64,000 nt of DNA, from the NCBI GenBank assembly GCA_035293765.1, contig DATGMF010000051.1, forward strand, positions 1 through 64,000, read 5' to 3'. A model generated the notes under the pieces. The model did no database searches. It had not been told where the DNA came from and was given only the letters and a program-made list of their open reading frames with translations. The stretch comes from DASRHT01 sp035293765 (GTDB lineage: Bacteria > Chloroflexota > Ktedonobacteria > Ktedonobacterales > Ktedonobacteraceae). Both the position numbers and the translations under genes were made by a program. This document shows positions 27,006 to 35,967 of this stretch, piece after piece. Position 1 is the stretch's first letter. Every line of letters begins with the position of its first letter.

Positions 27006-27890
27006 ATGCGTTCTACCACACGCCTGCGCGAACTTCTAGCCGGTCCCGACATGATTGTCGCGCCAGGAGCATATGATGCGCTCAGTGCCCGCTTAATCGC
27101 TCAGGCGGGCTTCCTTGCTGTCTATATGACGGGCTTTGGCACCGCCGCCAGCGTGCTCGGCCAGCCAGATGTGGGACTGCTAACCATGAGCGAGATGGTC
27201 AGCCGTGCCGCCGCTCTTGCCGCCATTACCGACGAGATCGGCTCTCTTCCCCTGATCGCCGATGCCGATACCGGCTACGGCAACCCCATCAATGTGCGCC
27301 GTACTATACGCGAATACGAGCGCGCAGGGGTTGCCAGCGTGCATATCGAGGATCAGATATGGCCGAAAAAATGTGGTCATATGGAGGGAAAACAGGTTAT
27401 CCCCCAGCATGAGATGGTGCAAAAGATTCGCGCCGCCGTTAACGCACGCCACGACCCTGATTTTGTTATTATCGCGCGCACCGACGCTATCGCCGTCAAT
27501 GGCCTGGAAGACGCGCTACAACGTGGCAAAGCCTATCGCGCAGCCGGCGCGGACGTACTCTTTATCGAGGCCCCCCGCTCCCTCGCCGATCTCCAGGCCA
27601 TCAAAGAAACTTTCTCCGATGTTCCGCTACTCTATAACTGGGCTGAGAGCGGCAAGACGCCCCCTCTATCGCTGCAAGAGATCCAGGCGCTCGGCTTCAA
27701 ACTGGTCATTTTTCCTGTGAGCCTGCTCTTCGCTGCCACCCACGCCATGCTACAAATGCTCGCACTGCTCAAGCAAGGAGACACCTCGACGCCCTACGCA
27801 TCCCAGATGGTCACTTTTACACAATTCACCCAACTGATAGGATTGCCCGGGATTCAGGCGCTAGAACGTCGCTACGAGATCAACCCCTGA
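27006..27890 (+). CDS. Isocitrate lyase / PEP mutase family enzyme
   Basis: This roughly 294-residue TIM-barrel enzyme contains the family signature: APGAYDALSARLI, DADTGYGN with metal-binding Asp, EDQ, and KKCGH as the active-site loop. KKCGH is shared by methylisocitrate lyases and related 2,3-dimethylmalate or oxaloacetate-acting enzymes, so the substrate is open. Methylisocitrate lyase would link to propionate metabolism, but no prpC/prpD is seen here. AAAAGGA lies 8 nt before ATG 27006; ATG 27000 is only 2 nt away and less likely. Confidence 0.85.
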   Translation: MRSTTRLRELLAGPDMIVAPGAYDALSARLIAQAGFLAVYMTGFGTAASVLGQPDVGLLTMSEMVSRAAALAAITDEIGSLPLIADADTGYGNPINVRRTIREYERAGVASVHIEDQIWPKKCGHMEGKQVIPQHEMVQKIRAAVNARHDPDFVIIARTDAIAVNGLEDALQRGKAYRAAGADVLFIEAPRSLADLQAIKETFSDVPLLYNWAESGKTPPLSLQEIQALGFKLVIFPVSLLFAATHAMLQMLALLKQGDTSTPYASQMVTFTQFTQLIGLPGIQALERRYEINP

Positions 27891-27950
27891 AGAGGATGCA
27901 TATTTTTCTAACATAGAACGCATTCCAATAACGAGCAACATTACCTCAGA

Positions 27951-27983
27951 GGCCGCTTCGCGGGTAATCACGGCGGCCCTTTC
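27951..27983 (+). terminator. Likely terminator after the PEP mutase-like gene
   Basis: GGCCGC (27951-27956) and GCGGCC (27973-27978) form a GC-rich stem followed by CTTTCCCC. It lies about 60 nt after the stop codon. Confidence 0.5.
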
Positions 27984-28185
27984 CCCTTCAATACATACCC
28001 CTTTATAGACTGCCCTTCCTGGCTGATGGCGAGCTTTGTGGACAAACTATAGTAACAATAGACGTCATCCTACCATCTGCACCACTTCGTCAGAAAATAA
28101 CGGGCGGATGACATCGCATAACTTTGCTTTGAAGAGATGAAGCGAGAGACATCTGATTCTCAGATTTAGGGGGAAAAAGGGAAAA

Positions 28186-29631
28186 TTGGCTATACGAAAT
28201 ATTTGCACCATCACTAGAGAATATCTTGCCAGACAGCTCAGCAGAGCTATGGGTATACTGTTCGCTTTGCTGGCAAGCTTGCTCATGCCACAACCATTCA
28301 TCTACGCGCATGTCAGCAACCTGTCTGTACTCTCCCAAACAAATCCCGGCGATTGGCCCACCTACATGAAAGATATCGGGCATTCCGGGTTCAATGCAAA
28401 TGAATCTGTTTTAAATGTAAATACCGTTCCTAATCTTAAAGTACATTGGCAATACCATGTGGGAGCAAGGATCAGCAGTCAGCCGGTCGTTGCCGACGGC
28501 GTTGTCTATTGGGGCTCTTGGGATGGGTACGAGCATGCTACAACTCTTGCTGGTCAGCAGCTCTGGCGAACTTTTGTGGGCATGACAATACCGCGCAGTG
28601 GCTGTTCTATTCCTCCTGCCGGCGTTGCCGCTTCCGCAACGGTGACCTCGATTAGCATTAACGGAACAACCACGTCAGTAGTTATTGTCAATGGCGGCAA
28701 CGCTCATGTGTACGCGCTCAGAGCATCCGATGGCAGCGTCCTCTGGAGCACCGCAGTAGGTACCTCGCCCGACTATATGCTCTGGGGTGGCACTACGGTT
28801 TACAATGGCAATGTCTATACTGGAGTATCATCCTTTGGCGATTGTCCTCTAGTAACCGGAAAAGTTGTCCAATTAGACGCATCAACCGGAAATATCCTGC
28901 ACTCTTTTAATACAGTCCCAACATCCTGTCGCGGAGCAAGCGTCTGGATGACGCCAACAATAGATATAGCGGAGCAAGCTCTTTATGTATCTACGGGCAA
29001 CAAGGGCACCTGTAAAACCCCAGAAACACTGGCCTATGCGCTCGTTAAGCTGAGTGCAATCGACCTTTCATTCATCGATTCGTGGCAGCTCCCAGCGGCT
29101 GACCAGAAAGGCGATAACGACTTCGGCAGTACTCCTACGCTCTTCACTGCTACAATTAGTGGACAGCAGCGAGAGATGATCGGGTTCGTCAACAAAGATG
29201 GCGTCTATTATGCTTTTGATCGCAGCCATATCAGCGCCGGCCCCATATGGCAGTTCGACCTGTCAAGTGCGCCCAATAATATTGCCTCCAGCGCCTGGGA
29301 CGGTACAACACTGTACACAGCAGGTACGCTCACAACGATCAAAGGCAAGACGTGTAAAGGCTCTGTTCGGGCTCACGATCCCGCAACCGGAACTGTCAAA
29401 TGGGAATATTGCGCGCCCGGAAAGATCATTGCTTCTCTAGCTGCTATTCCAGGTGTAATTTTCGCTGGCGCCAATAACCAGCTTGTCGCGCTGAATGCTA
29501 CAACAGGCACACAGCTTTTCTCATTCACAGATACCAGCAAACAGTCAATATTCTGGGGATGTTGCACCGTTTCAAATGGCATCGTTTACGCAGGGAATGA
29601 GGCTGGCAACCTGTTTGCCTTAGGAGTGTAG
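28186..29631 (+). CDS. Secreted PQQ-like beta-propeller protein
   Basis: 481 residues. A hydrophobic N-terminal segment (MGILFALLASLLMPQPFIYA, about 22-41) is a likely signal peptide or anchor. The rest is WD-like PQQ-binding repeats: DGVVYWGSWDG, GSVLWSTAVG, GNVYTGVSS, GTVKWEYCAPG, GIVYAGNEAGNLFAL. This resembles the propeller part of polyvinyl-alcohol dehydrogenase-type or PQQ quinoproteins, but I see no cytochrome heme motif, so it is not a full dehydrogenase of that type. It contains several Cys, as secreted proteins often do. The translation start is TTG with a G-rich upstream region; an internal ATG (M22) is possible. Confidence 0.8.
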   Translation: MAIRNICTITREYLARQLSRAMGILFALLASLLMPQPFIYAHVSNLSVLSQTNPGDWPTYMKDIGHSGFNANESVLNVNTVPNLKVHWQYHVGARISSQPVVADGVVYWGSWDGYEHATTLAGQQLWRTFVGMTIPRSGCSIPPAGVAASATVTSISINGTTTSVVIVNGGNAHVYALRASDGSVLWSTAVGTSPDYMLWGGTTVYNGNVYTGVSSFGDCPLVTGKVVQLDASTGNILHSFNTVPTSCRGASVWMTPTIDIAEQALYVSTGNKGTCKTPETLAYALVKLSAIDLSFIDSWQLPAADQKGDNDFGSTPTLFTATISGQQREMIGFVNKDGVYYAFDRSHISAGPIWQFDLSSAPNNIASSAWDGTTLYTAGTLTTIKGKTCKGSVRAHDPATGTVKWEYCAPGKIIASLAAIPGVIFAGANNQLVALNATTGTQLFSFTDTSKQSIFWGCCTVSNGIVYAGNEAGNLFALGV

Positions 29632-29654
29632 GGGGTGGGGCTTGTCCCCACCCC
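29632..29654 (+). terminator. GC-rich terminator hairpin
   Basis: GGGGTGGGG and CCCCACCCC pair with a 5-nt loop directly after the propeller stop codon. There is no T-run. It resembles the dispersed G-rich palindromes of this genome. Confidence 0.5.
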
Positions 29655-29699
29655 TCCCTGGGTTGTGATATGCAACGCACTCTCTCATGTTCCTGATCT

Positions 29700-31187
29700 C
29701 TACGAAAGGCGACTTTCCTCTTTTTCACGCAGTTCAAGACCGAGTCCGGCAGCCACACGTTTCCCATAGTCTTGATGGGCTCGCAGGAAATGTTGTACCT
29801 GCCGTTCTTGAATTTCTCTGTTGACGTGCTTCAAAGCGTCAACAAGGTTATCGATTAACCGTTCTTTCTCTGCCTCGCTCATCCGGCTATAGAGCTGGCC
29901 GGCCTGAACGAAATCATCTTCCTCTCGATAGCCAGTTCGCCTGGTCAGACCATGCAATTCCATAGCATGTTCCTGGTCGTGTGGCGCGGGCACGGGACCG
30001 TGAAAGCTGTTGGGTCCGTAGTTAGGGCCGCTTCCTCCGTTCGCATCAACGCGCATTGCGCCAGCACGCTGGTAGTTGCATACTGGAACCTGGGCTTTGT
30101 TGATAGGTAAGAGCGGATAATTGACCCCGAGACGGTAGCGCTGCGCGTCAGGATAAGCAAAAATGCGGCCTTGCAATAACTTATCCGGGGAAAACCCGAT
30201 ACCGGGCACGACACTGGCGGGCGCAAAAGCGGCTTGCTCGACCTCGGCAAAATAATTTTCCGGGTTGCGGTTGAGCACAAGCCGGCCAACGGGCTGCAAA
30301 GGATAATCTTTATGTAGCCAGACCTTCGTTACATCAAAGGGATCAAAGCGATAGGTCCAGGCTTCTTCGAACGGCATCACCTGCACGAACAGTTTCCAGG
30401 CCGCCTCCTTGCCACTGGCGATATGCTCAAAAAGATCCCAGGTGGCATAATCGGGATTTTTCCCATCCATTGCAATGGCTTCTTCCCGCGTCCAGTTTTC
30501 GATCCCGGCTTCTGTCTTGAAGTGATACTTGATCCAGAACGCCTGCTGGTTCGCATTGATCCACTTGTAGGTGTGCGAACCAAACCCATCCATGTTGCGA
30601 TAGGTCCTGGGGGTGCCACGGTCAGAATAGACAATCGTGATTTGTAGCACTGCCTCCGGGGTGCGGGAGAGAAAATCCCAGCCCATATTAGCATCTTTTA
30701 CATTCGTCTGGGGATTGCGCTTCTGCGAATGGACAAAGTCTGGGAACTTGATTGCATCGCGGATAAAAAAGACAGGCGTGTTGTTACCGACAAGGTCATA
30801 ATTGCCTTCCTCGGTGTAGAATTTGATCGCGAACCCGCGCACGTCTCGCACGCTGTCGCCGGACCCCAGTTCGCCCTTTACGGTAGAAAAGCGTACAAAA
30901 ACTGGCGTTCTTTTGCCGACGCTGTTCAAAAAAGCGGCTTTGGTCCACTGGGTGACATCATGAGAAACCTCAAAGTAACCATAGGCACCCGCGCCTTTAG
31001 CATGTACGACACGCTCAGGAATGCGCTCACGACTGAAATGGGCCAGCTTTTCAATCAAGTGGACATCTTCCAGCAGGGTGGGGCCAGACTGACCCGCGGT
31101 AAGGGAATGCTGATCATTGGGAACAGGAACGCCAAAACTGTTGGTCAAATACGGCTGCTGTCGCTCTTCCATGCGCCATTTACTCAT
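29700..31187 (-). CDS. Monofunctional heme catalase
   Basis: About 495 residues, the size of small-subunit (clade 3-like) catalases. The catalytic His lies in PERVVHAKGAGAYG, the Asn in NNTPVFFIRDA, and the proximal heme Tyr in FAYPDAQRYRLG. It turns hydrogen peroxide into water and oxygen in the cytoplasm. I chose ATG 31187, after AGGGTG, over the longer frame at 31229. The upstream region carries a perfect 10-bp inverted repeat (31240-31268) and an AT-rich TTATAAT motif, so peroxide- or metal-responsive control is possible. Confidence 0.95.
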   Translation of the reverse strand: MSKWRMEERQQPYLTNSFGVPVPNDQHSLTAGQSGPTLLEDVHLIEKLAHFSRERIPERVVHAKGAGAYGYFEVSHDVTQWTKAAFLNSVGKRTPVFVRFSTVKGELGSGDSVRDVRGFAIKFYTEEGNYDLVGNNTPVFFIRDAIKFPDFVHSQKRNPQTNVKDANMGWDFLSRTPEAVLQITIVYSDRGTPRTYRNMDGFGSHTYKWINANQQAFWIKYHFKTEAGIENWTREEAIAMDGKNPDYATWDLFEHIASGKEAAWKLFVQVMPFEEAWTYRFDPFDVTKVWLHKDYPLQPVGRLVLNRNPENYFAEVEQAAFAPASVVPGIGFSPDKLLQGRIFAYPDAQRYRLGVNYPLLPINKAQVPVCNYQRAGAMRVDANGGSGPNYGPNSFHGPVPAPHDQEHAMELHGLTRRTGYREEDDFVQAGQLYSRMSEAEKERLIDNLVDALKHVNREIQERQVQHFLRAHQDYGKRVAAGLGLELREKEESRLS

Positions 31188-31239
31188 TTCTAGCACCCTA
31201 CTCTGGTGCCAAGAGGTCGGGCTGCACAATCTTTCTCAC

Positions 31240-31268
31240 AGAAGAGATCCTATGATCTGATCTCTTCT
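31240..31268. promoter_or_regulatory. Inverted repeat upstream of catalase
   Basis: AGAAGAGATC (31240-31249) and GATCTCTTCT (31259-31268) are perfectly complementary with a 9-nt spacer, about 55-80 nt before the catalase start. It could be a leader hairpin or an operator. A TTATAAT-N-ATTATA-like stretch at 31358-31375 recalls a Fur/PerR box but with wrong spacing. The remainder of 31188-31546 holds no gene. Confidence 0.4.
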
Positions 31269-31546
31269 GATGAAAGAGACTGCGAAGCCGTAGAGGTACT
31301 ACACGTTATAGCCTTAACTTACTTATAAGCATCTCCACGCATATAATGGGCAAAAGCTTATAATGCTATATTATATCGCATTACGCTATGAATTACCACA
31401 ATAGCCATGTAATATATGAATTTCAATATATTATTTGACTTTATGCAAAAAAGATGCTCGCTACTTACCACACAAAGGTCTGGATGGACAGGATACTTTT
31501 TTCCACTTGTTCGAGGAAGATCAGCGGTGTCGCCCGTTTCTGGCGG

Positions 31547-32971
31547 TTAAGATGCGTCTACCTCATCATCCACAGTATTTCCTGCCAGAGCCAGTATAGT
31601 GGAGAGCCGCGCGGCTTTGGGCGTGCCAAGCCCGGTCGTGGGGTCCCAGCCGCGCCCGGCATCAAAGCCCGGGATTGTCTGCACGTTGCCTTTCTCACTA
31701 TGGAAAGTGAAGGCATTGTTGCCGATAATAATATCATGAAACGTCTTCGCGTAGAGACCATCCCGGCTAATGTGGTAGAGCGCGCTATTAAGAAATCCCA
31801 GCCGCCTCCCCGCTATCTGATTGCAAAGAGCTACCACCGCCGCCCACTGAGGAGCTCCGGCGCTCGTTCCTCCCACCGGCAGGATAATGGTCATGCCGGG
31901 AAGAAATGAACTGGTCACAACGGGAAAGCCGGTGAACGGATCGCCGTTATAAGCAATATCAGGAACTCCCCGCATCGTCTTAAAGCCGGGTACCTCATCC
32001 TGAAACGCGGGGCGGGGAAATAAGACGCTAAAGCCTCCACCCGTGGCGCCCGCATCGCTCGTAGATCTATTCCATACCATCTCACCGAGATATTCGCCTT
32101 TTTGTGAGGCCAGTAATGTGGTTCCCCCAACGCCGGATACAAGGGGATCGCTCGCCGGGTAACTCACTCCCTGCCCTTCAGCAACCGGCTCACCGGCACT
32201 ATTACATATAGCGGCTGCCGAGCCGCTATCTCCTGATGAGGCTAACACGCCGATATGTTTCTCTCTGGCTAACCTGAACGCTTGATGCCAGCGTTGCACC
32301 TCTTCGGCAGTATAACAGGTTTCACCCAGCCCCACACTGAGCGAAATCACGTCACCCAGGTTATTGGCGACGGCATATTCTGTCCCGCTGATGATCCCAT
32401 CGATCTGCTGGCGCACATTATCCCCAGCAGGATTACCAAGCACCAGGTTGATCGTCGCGTCAGGCGCAATCGCATGCGCCCATTGCACATCCAGCGCGAT
32501 CTCCAGTGAAAATCCGATAGCAGCCGAACTTCTGGGATCAAATGGATGCAGGCCAAAGGGAGCAACAATATTAAGTTGAGGCTCGTTCAAGCCGAATAGC
32601 TTGTCAAATAAAGCCAGATCCGCCAACAGCGTCGGGTCCTGATAGTCATCGATAATCACAATGCTGCGGCCCTGACCCCGCACGCCCCCATCCACCAGCG
32701 GCTCAATATCATACGCTCGCCGGATCTGCTGCGGGCTATAGCAAAGAGGAGGTGCAACATTTGCAAGGCAGGGTAGAGAAGCGCCACTTTTGGCATTTAT
32801 AGCGGCACGAATCAATGGATGCAGATGCAGTATCGCGGGCATCACAGGCTGTCCTGTCCGAACAGCATGGGCCGTTTTGCCTGAAAAAAACGGGGCACCG
32901 GTCATGCTCAGAAAAGCTACGAATAGCACGATCAGACGAAACAGGAAGCAACAGGAACTCGGCTTTGTCAT
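31547..32971 (-). CDS. Secreted S53 (sedolisin/kumamolisin-like) peptidase
   Basis: About 474 residues with an N-terminal signal peptide (FRLIVLFVAFLSMTGAPFFS) and then a short region before the catalytic domain, so the large sedolisin propeptide is missing. Key parts are visible: the Glu/Asp pair in FSLEIALDVQWAHAIAPDA, the nucleophile in GGTSAGAPQWAA, the SSGDSGSA strand and the calcium site GWDPTTGLGTP. It is a secreted serine-carboxyl protease, typically active at acid pH. The start is ATG 32971 with GAGGAGAG upstream. Lack of the propeptide suggests either non-classical folding or loss of self-inhibition. Confidence 0.88.
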   Translation of the reverse strand: MTKPSSCCFLFRLIVLFVAFLSMTGAPFFSGKTAHAVRTGQPVMPAILHLHPLIRAAINAKSGASLPCLANVAPPLCYSPQQIRRAYDIEPLVDGGVRGQGRSIVIIDDYQDPTLLADLALFDKLFGLNEPQLNIVAPFGLHPFDPRSSAAIGFSLEIALDVQWAHAIAPDATINLVLGNPAGDNVRQQIDGIISGTEYAVANNLGDVISLSVGLGETCYTAEEVQRWHQAFRLAREKHIGVLASSGDSGSAAAICNSAGEPVAEGQGVSYPASDPLVSGVGGTTLLASQKGEYLGEMVWNRSTSDAGATGGGFSVLFPRPAFQDEVPGFKTMRGVPDIAYNGDPFTGFPVVTSSFLPGMTIILPVGGTSAGAPQWAAVVALCNQIAGRRLGFLNSALYHISRDGLYAKTFHDIIIGNNAFTFHSEKGNVQTIPGFDAGRGWDPTTGLGTPKAARLSTILALAGNTVDDEVDAS

Positions 32972-33123
32972 GAAGAGACTCTCCTCAGAGCATACATCCA
33001 TTGATAAATTTTTGATAGCTCAACTATTTAATAAGTTGTCACTTAAAATTTGATCTTTGCAAAGAGTATACATTCAACATCATCGTTTGTGAATGGTCAA
33101 ATATAAACTCGTCTTGTTGCTCG

Positions 33124-34056
33124 CTATTTAAAGGCAGCGATCAAACACATTGCCCAGGTAGCCATATCAGGACACTCCGCCAGATTACGCGAGATCCACG
33201 CCTGATCGAATAACGGCAGAGCATCCGGGCAGATGGTCCAGAGCGTATCGCGGATGATGTGCCAGCGAGGAGTTTTCATGACTTGTAGTTCTTGAGGCTG
33301 AAAGAGGGTTTCGGCTTCATCTGGTGTTTGCGCGCGCACATATGGCTCCCACCAGGTAAGCATTTCAGTCAGTAAGATGGCCGCGGCAAAGCGATCCCCT
33401 TCAGGACGCCATTGCCCGCGCTTATCAAGGCAACGATGCTGATAGCCAGGTGTACCAAGACTATACTTCTTAGGGGCCGGTATCCCGGCAATATACATGC
33501 CTTCAATGTCCAGCAATTGAACCTGTCTGTAATCAGGCGAGAGGATGATATTGCCCCCGGCGATATCAGTATGAGCAAAGTGATGTGTCTCCAGTTCCCA
33601 AAGCACCTGAGCCGTTGCCAACGCCAGGGTACGCGCATGATCGGCAGTATAACGGGCGCTGGCGGCGGGATCGCACATCAATCCTGCCCAGGTCTGCCCG
33701 TCGATCCAGGGCATCAACACGGCATACTCCAGGGCGGGGTATTCGGCGATCAGTTCGGGATAGAATAATTTCGAGAGACAGATACGACGCCCAAGATAGA
33801 GCCCGGGTACATCCCTGCATCTGGTAAGCGCATCAGCAACAGCCGCAATATGCTCGCATTGATAAGCGGGCTTCATCACTTTAAGGGCGCACAGGACCCC
33901 GCTTCTAACGTCGCGCACCTGATAGAGCAGCGATTCCCCCCCCTCCACCACAAACGCCTCATTCTGGTCCTCTAAGAAAAGCGGATGCGGCATAAATTGA
34001 CAGAGGACAGGTCCAAGCTGGAGCAGCATCCCTGCAAAAGGGCAAAACTCACTCAC
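33124..34056 (-). CDS. Protein-kinase-like protein of a TerY-P triad
   Basis: About 310 residues with a eukaryote-like kinase fold. The Lys is in CALKVMK (K59), the catalytic loop is HTDIAGGN (H152, D154, N159), and DIEG (D173) replaces DFG. So the core residues are kept, with an Asp-Ile-Glu-Gly variant. It starts with GTG that overlaps the stop of the PP2C gene (GTGA), with GGGAG upstream, so translation is coupled. It is the last gene of vWA-PP2C-kinase, an arrangement described as the TerY-phosphorylation triad in stress-linked systems. No TM segment is seen. Confidence 0.82.
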   Translation of the reverse strand: MSEFCPFAGMLLQLGPVLCQFMPHPLFLEDQNEAFVVEGGESLLYQVRDVRSGVLCALKVMKPAYQCEHIAAVADALTRCRDVPGLYLGRRICLSKLFYPELIAEYPALEYAVLMPWIDGQTWAGLMCDPAASARYTADHARTLALATAQVLWELETHHFAHTDIAGGNIILSPDYRQVQLLDIEGMYIAGIPAPKKYSLGTPGYQHRCLDKRGQWRPEGDRFAAAILLTEMLTWWEPYVRAQTPDEAETLFQPQELQVMKTPRWHIIRDTLWTICPDALPLFDQAWISRNLAECPDMATWAMCLIAAFK

Positions 34057-34910
34057 CGGACGCGCTCCCTTCCATGTACCCACCGCAACTCAAGCGCGGT
34101 CATATCATCACTTTTGGGTTGTTGACGCAGCCGCTCCGCCTGCGCCTGCCACTCCTCATCGCTAAAAGCAACCAGCGACTCTCCAAGAGCGTCAAGGCCA
34201 TCGGTATGGATAACCAGACGATCAATAGTGGTAAGCGCCAGGCTCCAGGTCGTGATTGGACCACGGCATCCATGCACCGTGGACCAGCGACTCCCATTTT
34301 CATCTTCCCCCCCCAGTTTAATAAACTGGTCTGAGGTAAGAAAGAGTCGGGCTGTAACATTGCCCATCCAGCAAAAGAGCGCGCGCATAGGCGGCGACTC
34401 ACCCAGCTTGATAGACCACCCACCATAGTCAATCCTGCCGCACAAAAAGACCGCCTCGCTTCCGTAGGAGTTGCGCAATTCTTCAAGCACCTCCCGCACC
34501 AGAAAAGGCGTCCCCGGAGGCGGCCCAACCCGTTTCAGTTCTTCCTGCGCCTGGCGCGCGCGCTGATTCAGATGCGTTTGCAAAATAGCGGCCAGCATGG
34601 CCGGCTCTTGTTGCAGCCCGGTGAGGCCCTGTAACCACTCCATCAGGCAGGTCGCAAGATAGTAAGCCGCGAAATCGCCTTTATAAGAGCTGCCTACCCC
34701 ATCGCAGACACAAAAACAGAGTGAGGAGCCATCGCGGCAGAGAATTTGCGCGAAGTCCTGATTCGGTAAAGACTGCTCTTGTGCCTCCTGGCAACGCATT
34801 GAAAGCAAACGAGCGGTGATTGTATGATCGATCATAGCGCGTATAAAAGTATCCGCCATTTGTGTGCTCTCAACCATCGGCTGCGTATTCTCACCTGCAT
34901 CATATTGCAT
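34053..34910 (-). CDS. PP2C-family Ser/Thr protein phosphatase (triad)
   Basis: This 285-residue phosphatase carries metal-site motifs CVCDGVGSS (D70, G71), HTDGLDALG (D237, G238) and SDDMTALELRW (around 267-277). It lacks extra sensor domains. It should reverse phosphorylation by the kinase encoded just downstream, probably on the vWA protein or another partner. It starts 21 nt after the vWA gene ends, and GGAG precedes the ATG. The context, vWA first and kinase after with a 4-nt overlap, points to one complex or switch. Confidence 0.88.
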   Translation of the reverse strand: MQYDAGENTQPMVESTQMADTFIRAMIDHTITARLLSMRCQEAQEQSLPNQDFAQILCRDGSSLCFCVCDGVGSSYKGDFAAYYLATCLMEWLQGLTGLQQEPAMLAAILQTHLNQRARQAQEELKRVGPPPGTPFLVREVLEELRNSYGSEAVFLCGRIDYGGWSIKLGESPPMRALFCWMGNVTARLFLTSDQFIKLGGEDENGSRWSTVHGCRGPITTWSLALTTIDRLVIHTDGLDALGESLVAFSDEEWQAQAERLRQQPKSDDMTALELRWVHGRERVR

Positions 34911-34931
34911 AAAGGTCAGCTCCTGCTCCGG

Positions 34932-35693
34932 TTACTTTAATTGTGTGGCGGTGGAAATAGCAAAAGCCAGCCGGACCAGCTCGGTGTGAACGCCGGGGAA
35001 AAAGAGCGCCGCGCCAGGCTGCAAGTTATAGCCATAATTATTAATATTTTGCCGATATGTCTCCGGTAAGGGCGAGGAGAGATGGAAGAGCATTTTTGCA
35101 TATTCATTGGTCAGTTGACCCGCTCGGGTCACTCCTCCCCACTGCCGCCAATCATGTACCGAGGAACGCAGCATTTTATCGGCAACATACACATTTTCTA
35201 CCAGCACCGGACCATCGTTGACCGACATCGCCTGGATGCGTTTCACCACAGGCGAGGGATCGCTGTTTGCCGTCACCAGTGCGTCCGTCAGGTGACAGAC
35301 AAGCGGGGCCGGCCCGGATTGAAATTTCTCCAGGTTCGCCTTTAAGAGAAACTCTACGGACGAGAAACCCGCATGCGTGTCAGTTTCACCACCTGCAATA
35401 ATGGCTGGCACGCCATGCCGTACCAGTTCGGGCAGGTCGCGGATACCATCCAGAACATCTACAACTTCTGTGCTATAGGCAAAAATGGCTACTTTATAAC
35501 GCTTCTGTACCACCCCATCACGAATGGAACGCCGCACCATATCTTTTATTGCGTCCTTCAGCGCCTTGTTCACAACATCAATCTTGGTTGTCTGGCCGCA
35601 CGGATCGTTCATGGAGTAGCTAGCATCGATCAAATAAATTACCAGAGCTGGAGAGAGCGTTGTCGCCGGTTGCGTATACATCACCGTACTCAT
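34932..35693 (-). CDS. von Willebrand factor A domain protein (TerY-like)
   Basis: At 253 residues this is a single vWA domain with a complete MIDAS: LIDASYSM (D23, S25, S27), a Thr in GGETDTHAG and Asp in HLTDALVT. It is cytoplasmic, like TerY proteins, and probably binds a partner in a metal-dependent way that phosphorylation may control. GGGAGG lies before the ATG. It leads an operon with PP2C and kinase genes. A TIR-like gene starts on the other strand about 275 nt away. Confidence 0.88.
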   Translation of the reverse strand: MSTVMYTQPATTLSPALVIYLIDASYSMNDPCGQTTKIDVVNKALKDAIKDMVRRSIRDGVVQKRYKVAIFAYSTEVVDVLDGIRDLPELVRHGVPAIIAGGETDTHAGFSSVEFLLKANLEKFQSGPAPLVCHLTDALVTANSDPSPVVKRIQAMSVNDGPVLVENVYVADKMLRSSVHDWRQWGGVTRAGQLTNEYAKMLFHLSSPLPETYRQNINNYGYNLQPGAALFFPGVHTELVRLAFAISTATQLK

Positions 35694-35761
35694 CCCTGAA
35701 GCCTCCCATAGTGCTATTATCGCGGAGATTCACGGTTGCTCGTTATGAATACCCTGCTAGC

Positions 35762-35868
35762 CATGTGGCAAACGTTCCCGCGTTGAATCGGGGCGCTACA
35801 CGCGCTGTAGCGCCCCGCCTCATCGGTTGTAGCTCCCCGATTCATCGTGGGAGTGCTCATGCCGCATG
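35762..35868 (+). repeat. Hairpin-in-hairpin dispersed element, copy 2 (composite)
   Basis: Outer arms CATGTGGCA (35762-35770) and TGCCGCATG (35860-35868) pair with one wobble on the plus strand. Inside are three core pieces: an inverted GAATCGGGGCGCTAC, then GTAGCGCCCCGCCTCATCG (which pairs with the first as a 10-bp hairpin, 35790-35816), and the full core GTAGCTCCCCGATTCATCG followed by TGGGAG. TTATGAATACCC and TTATGAATATCCC flank it. It lies 100 nt before the TIR-like gene. Confidence 0.75.
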
Positions 35869-35967
35869 TTATGAATATCCCGCTTGTATAAGCATACCAC
35901 ATCCGCTATAATGTCACCGAGATATACATTCATCATTTTTTCATCGAAAACGTACAGGAGGAATTAT

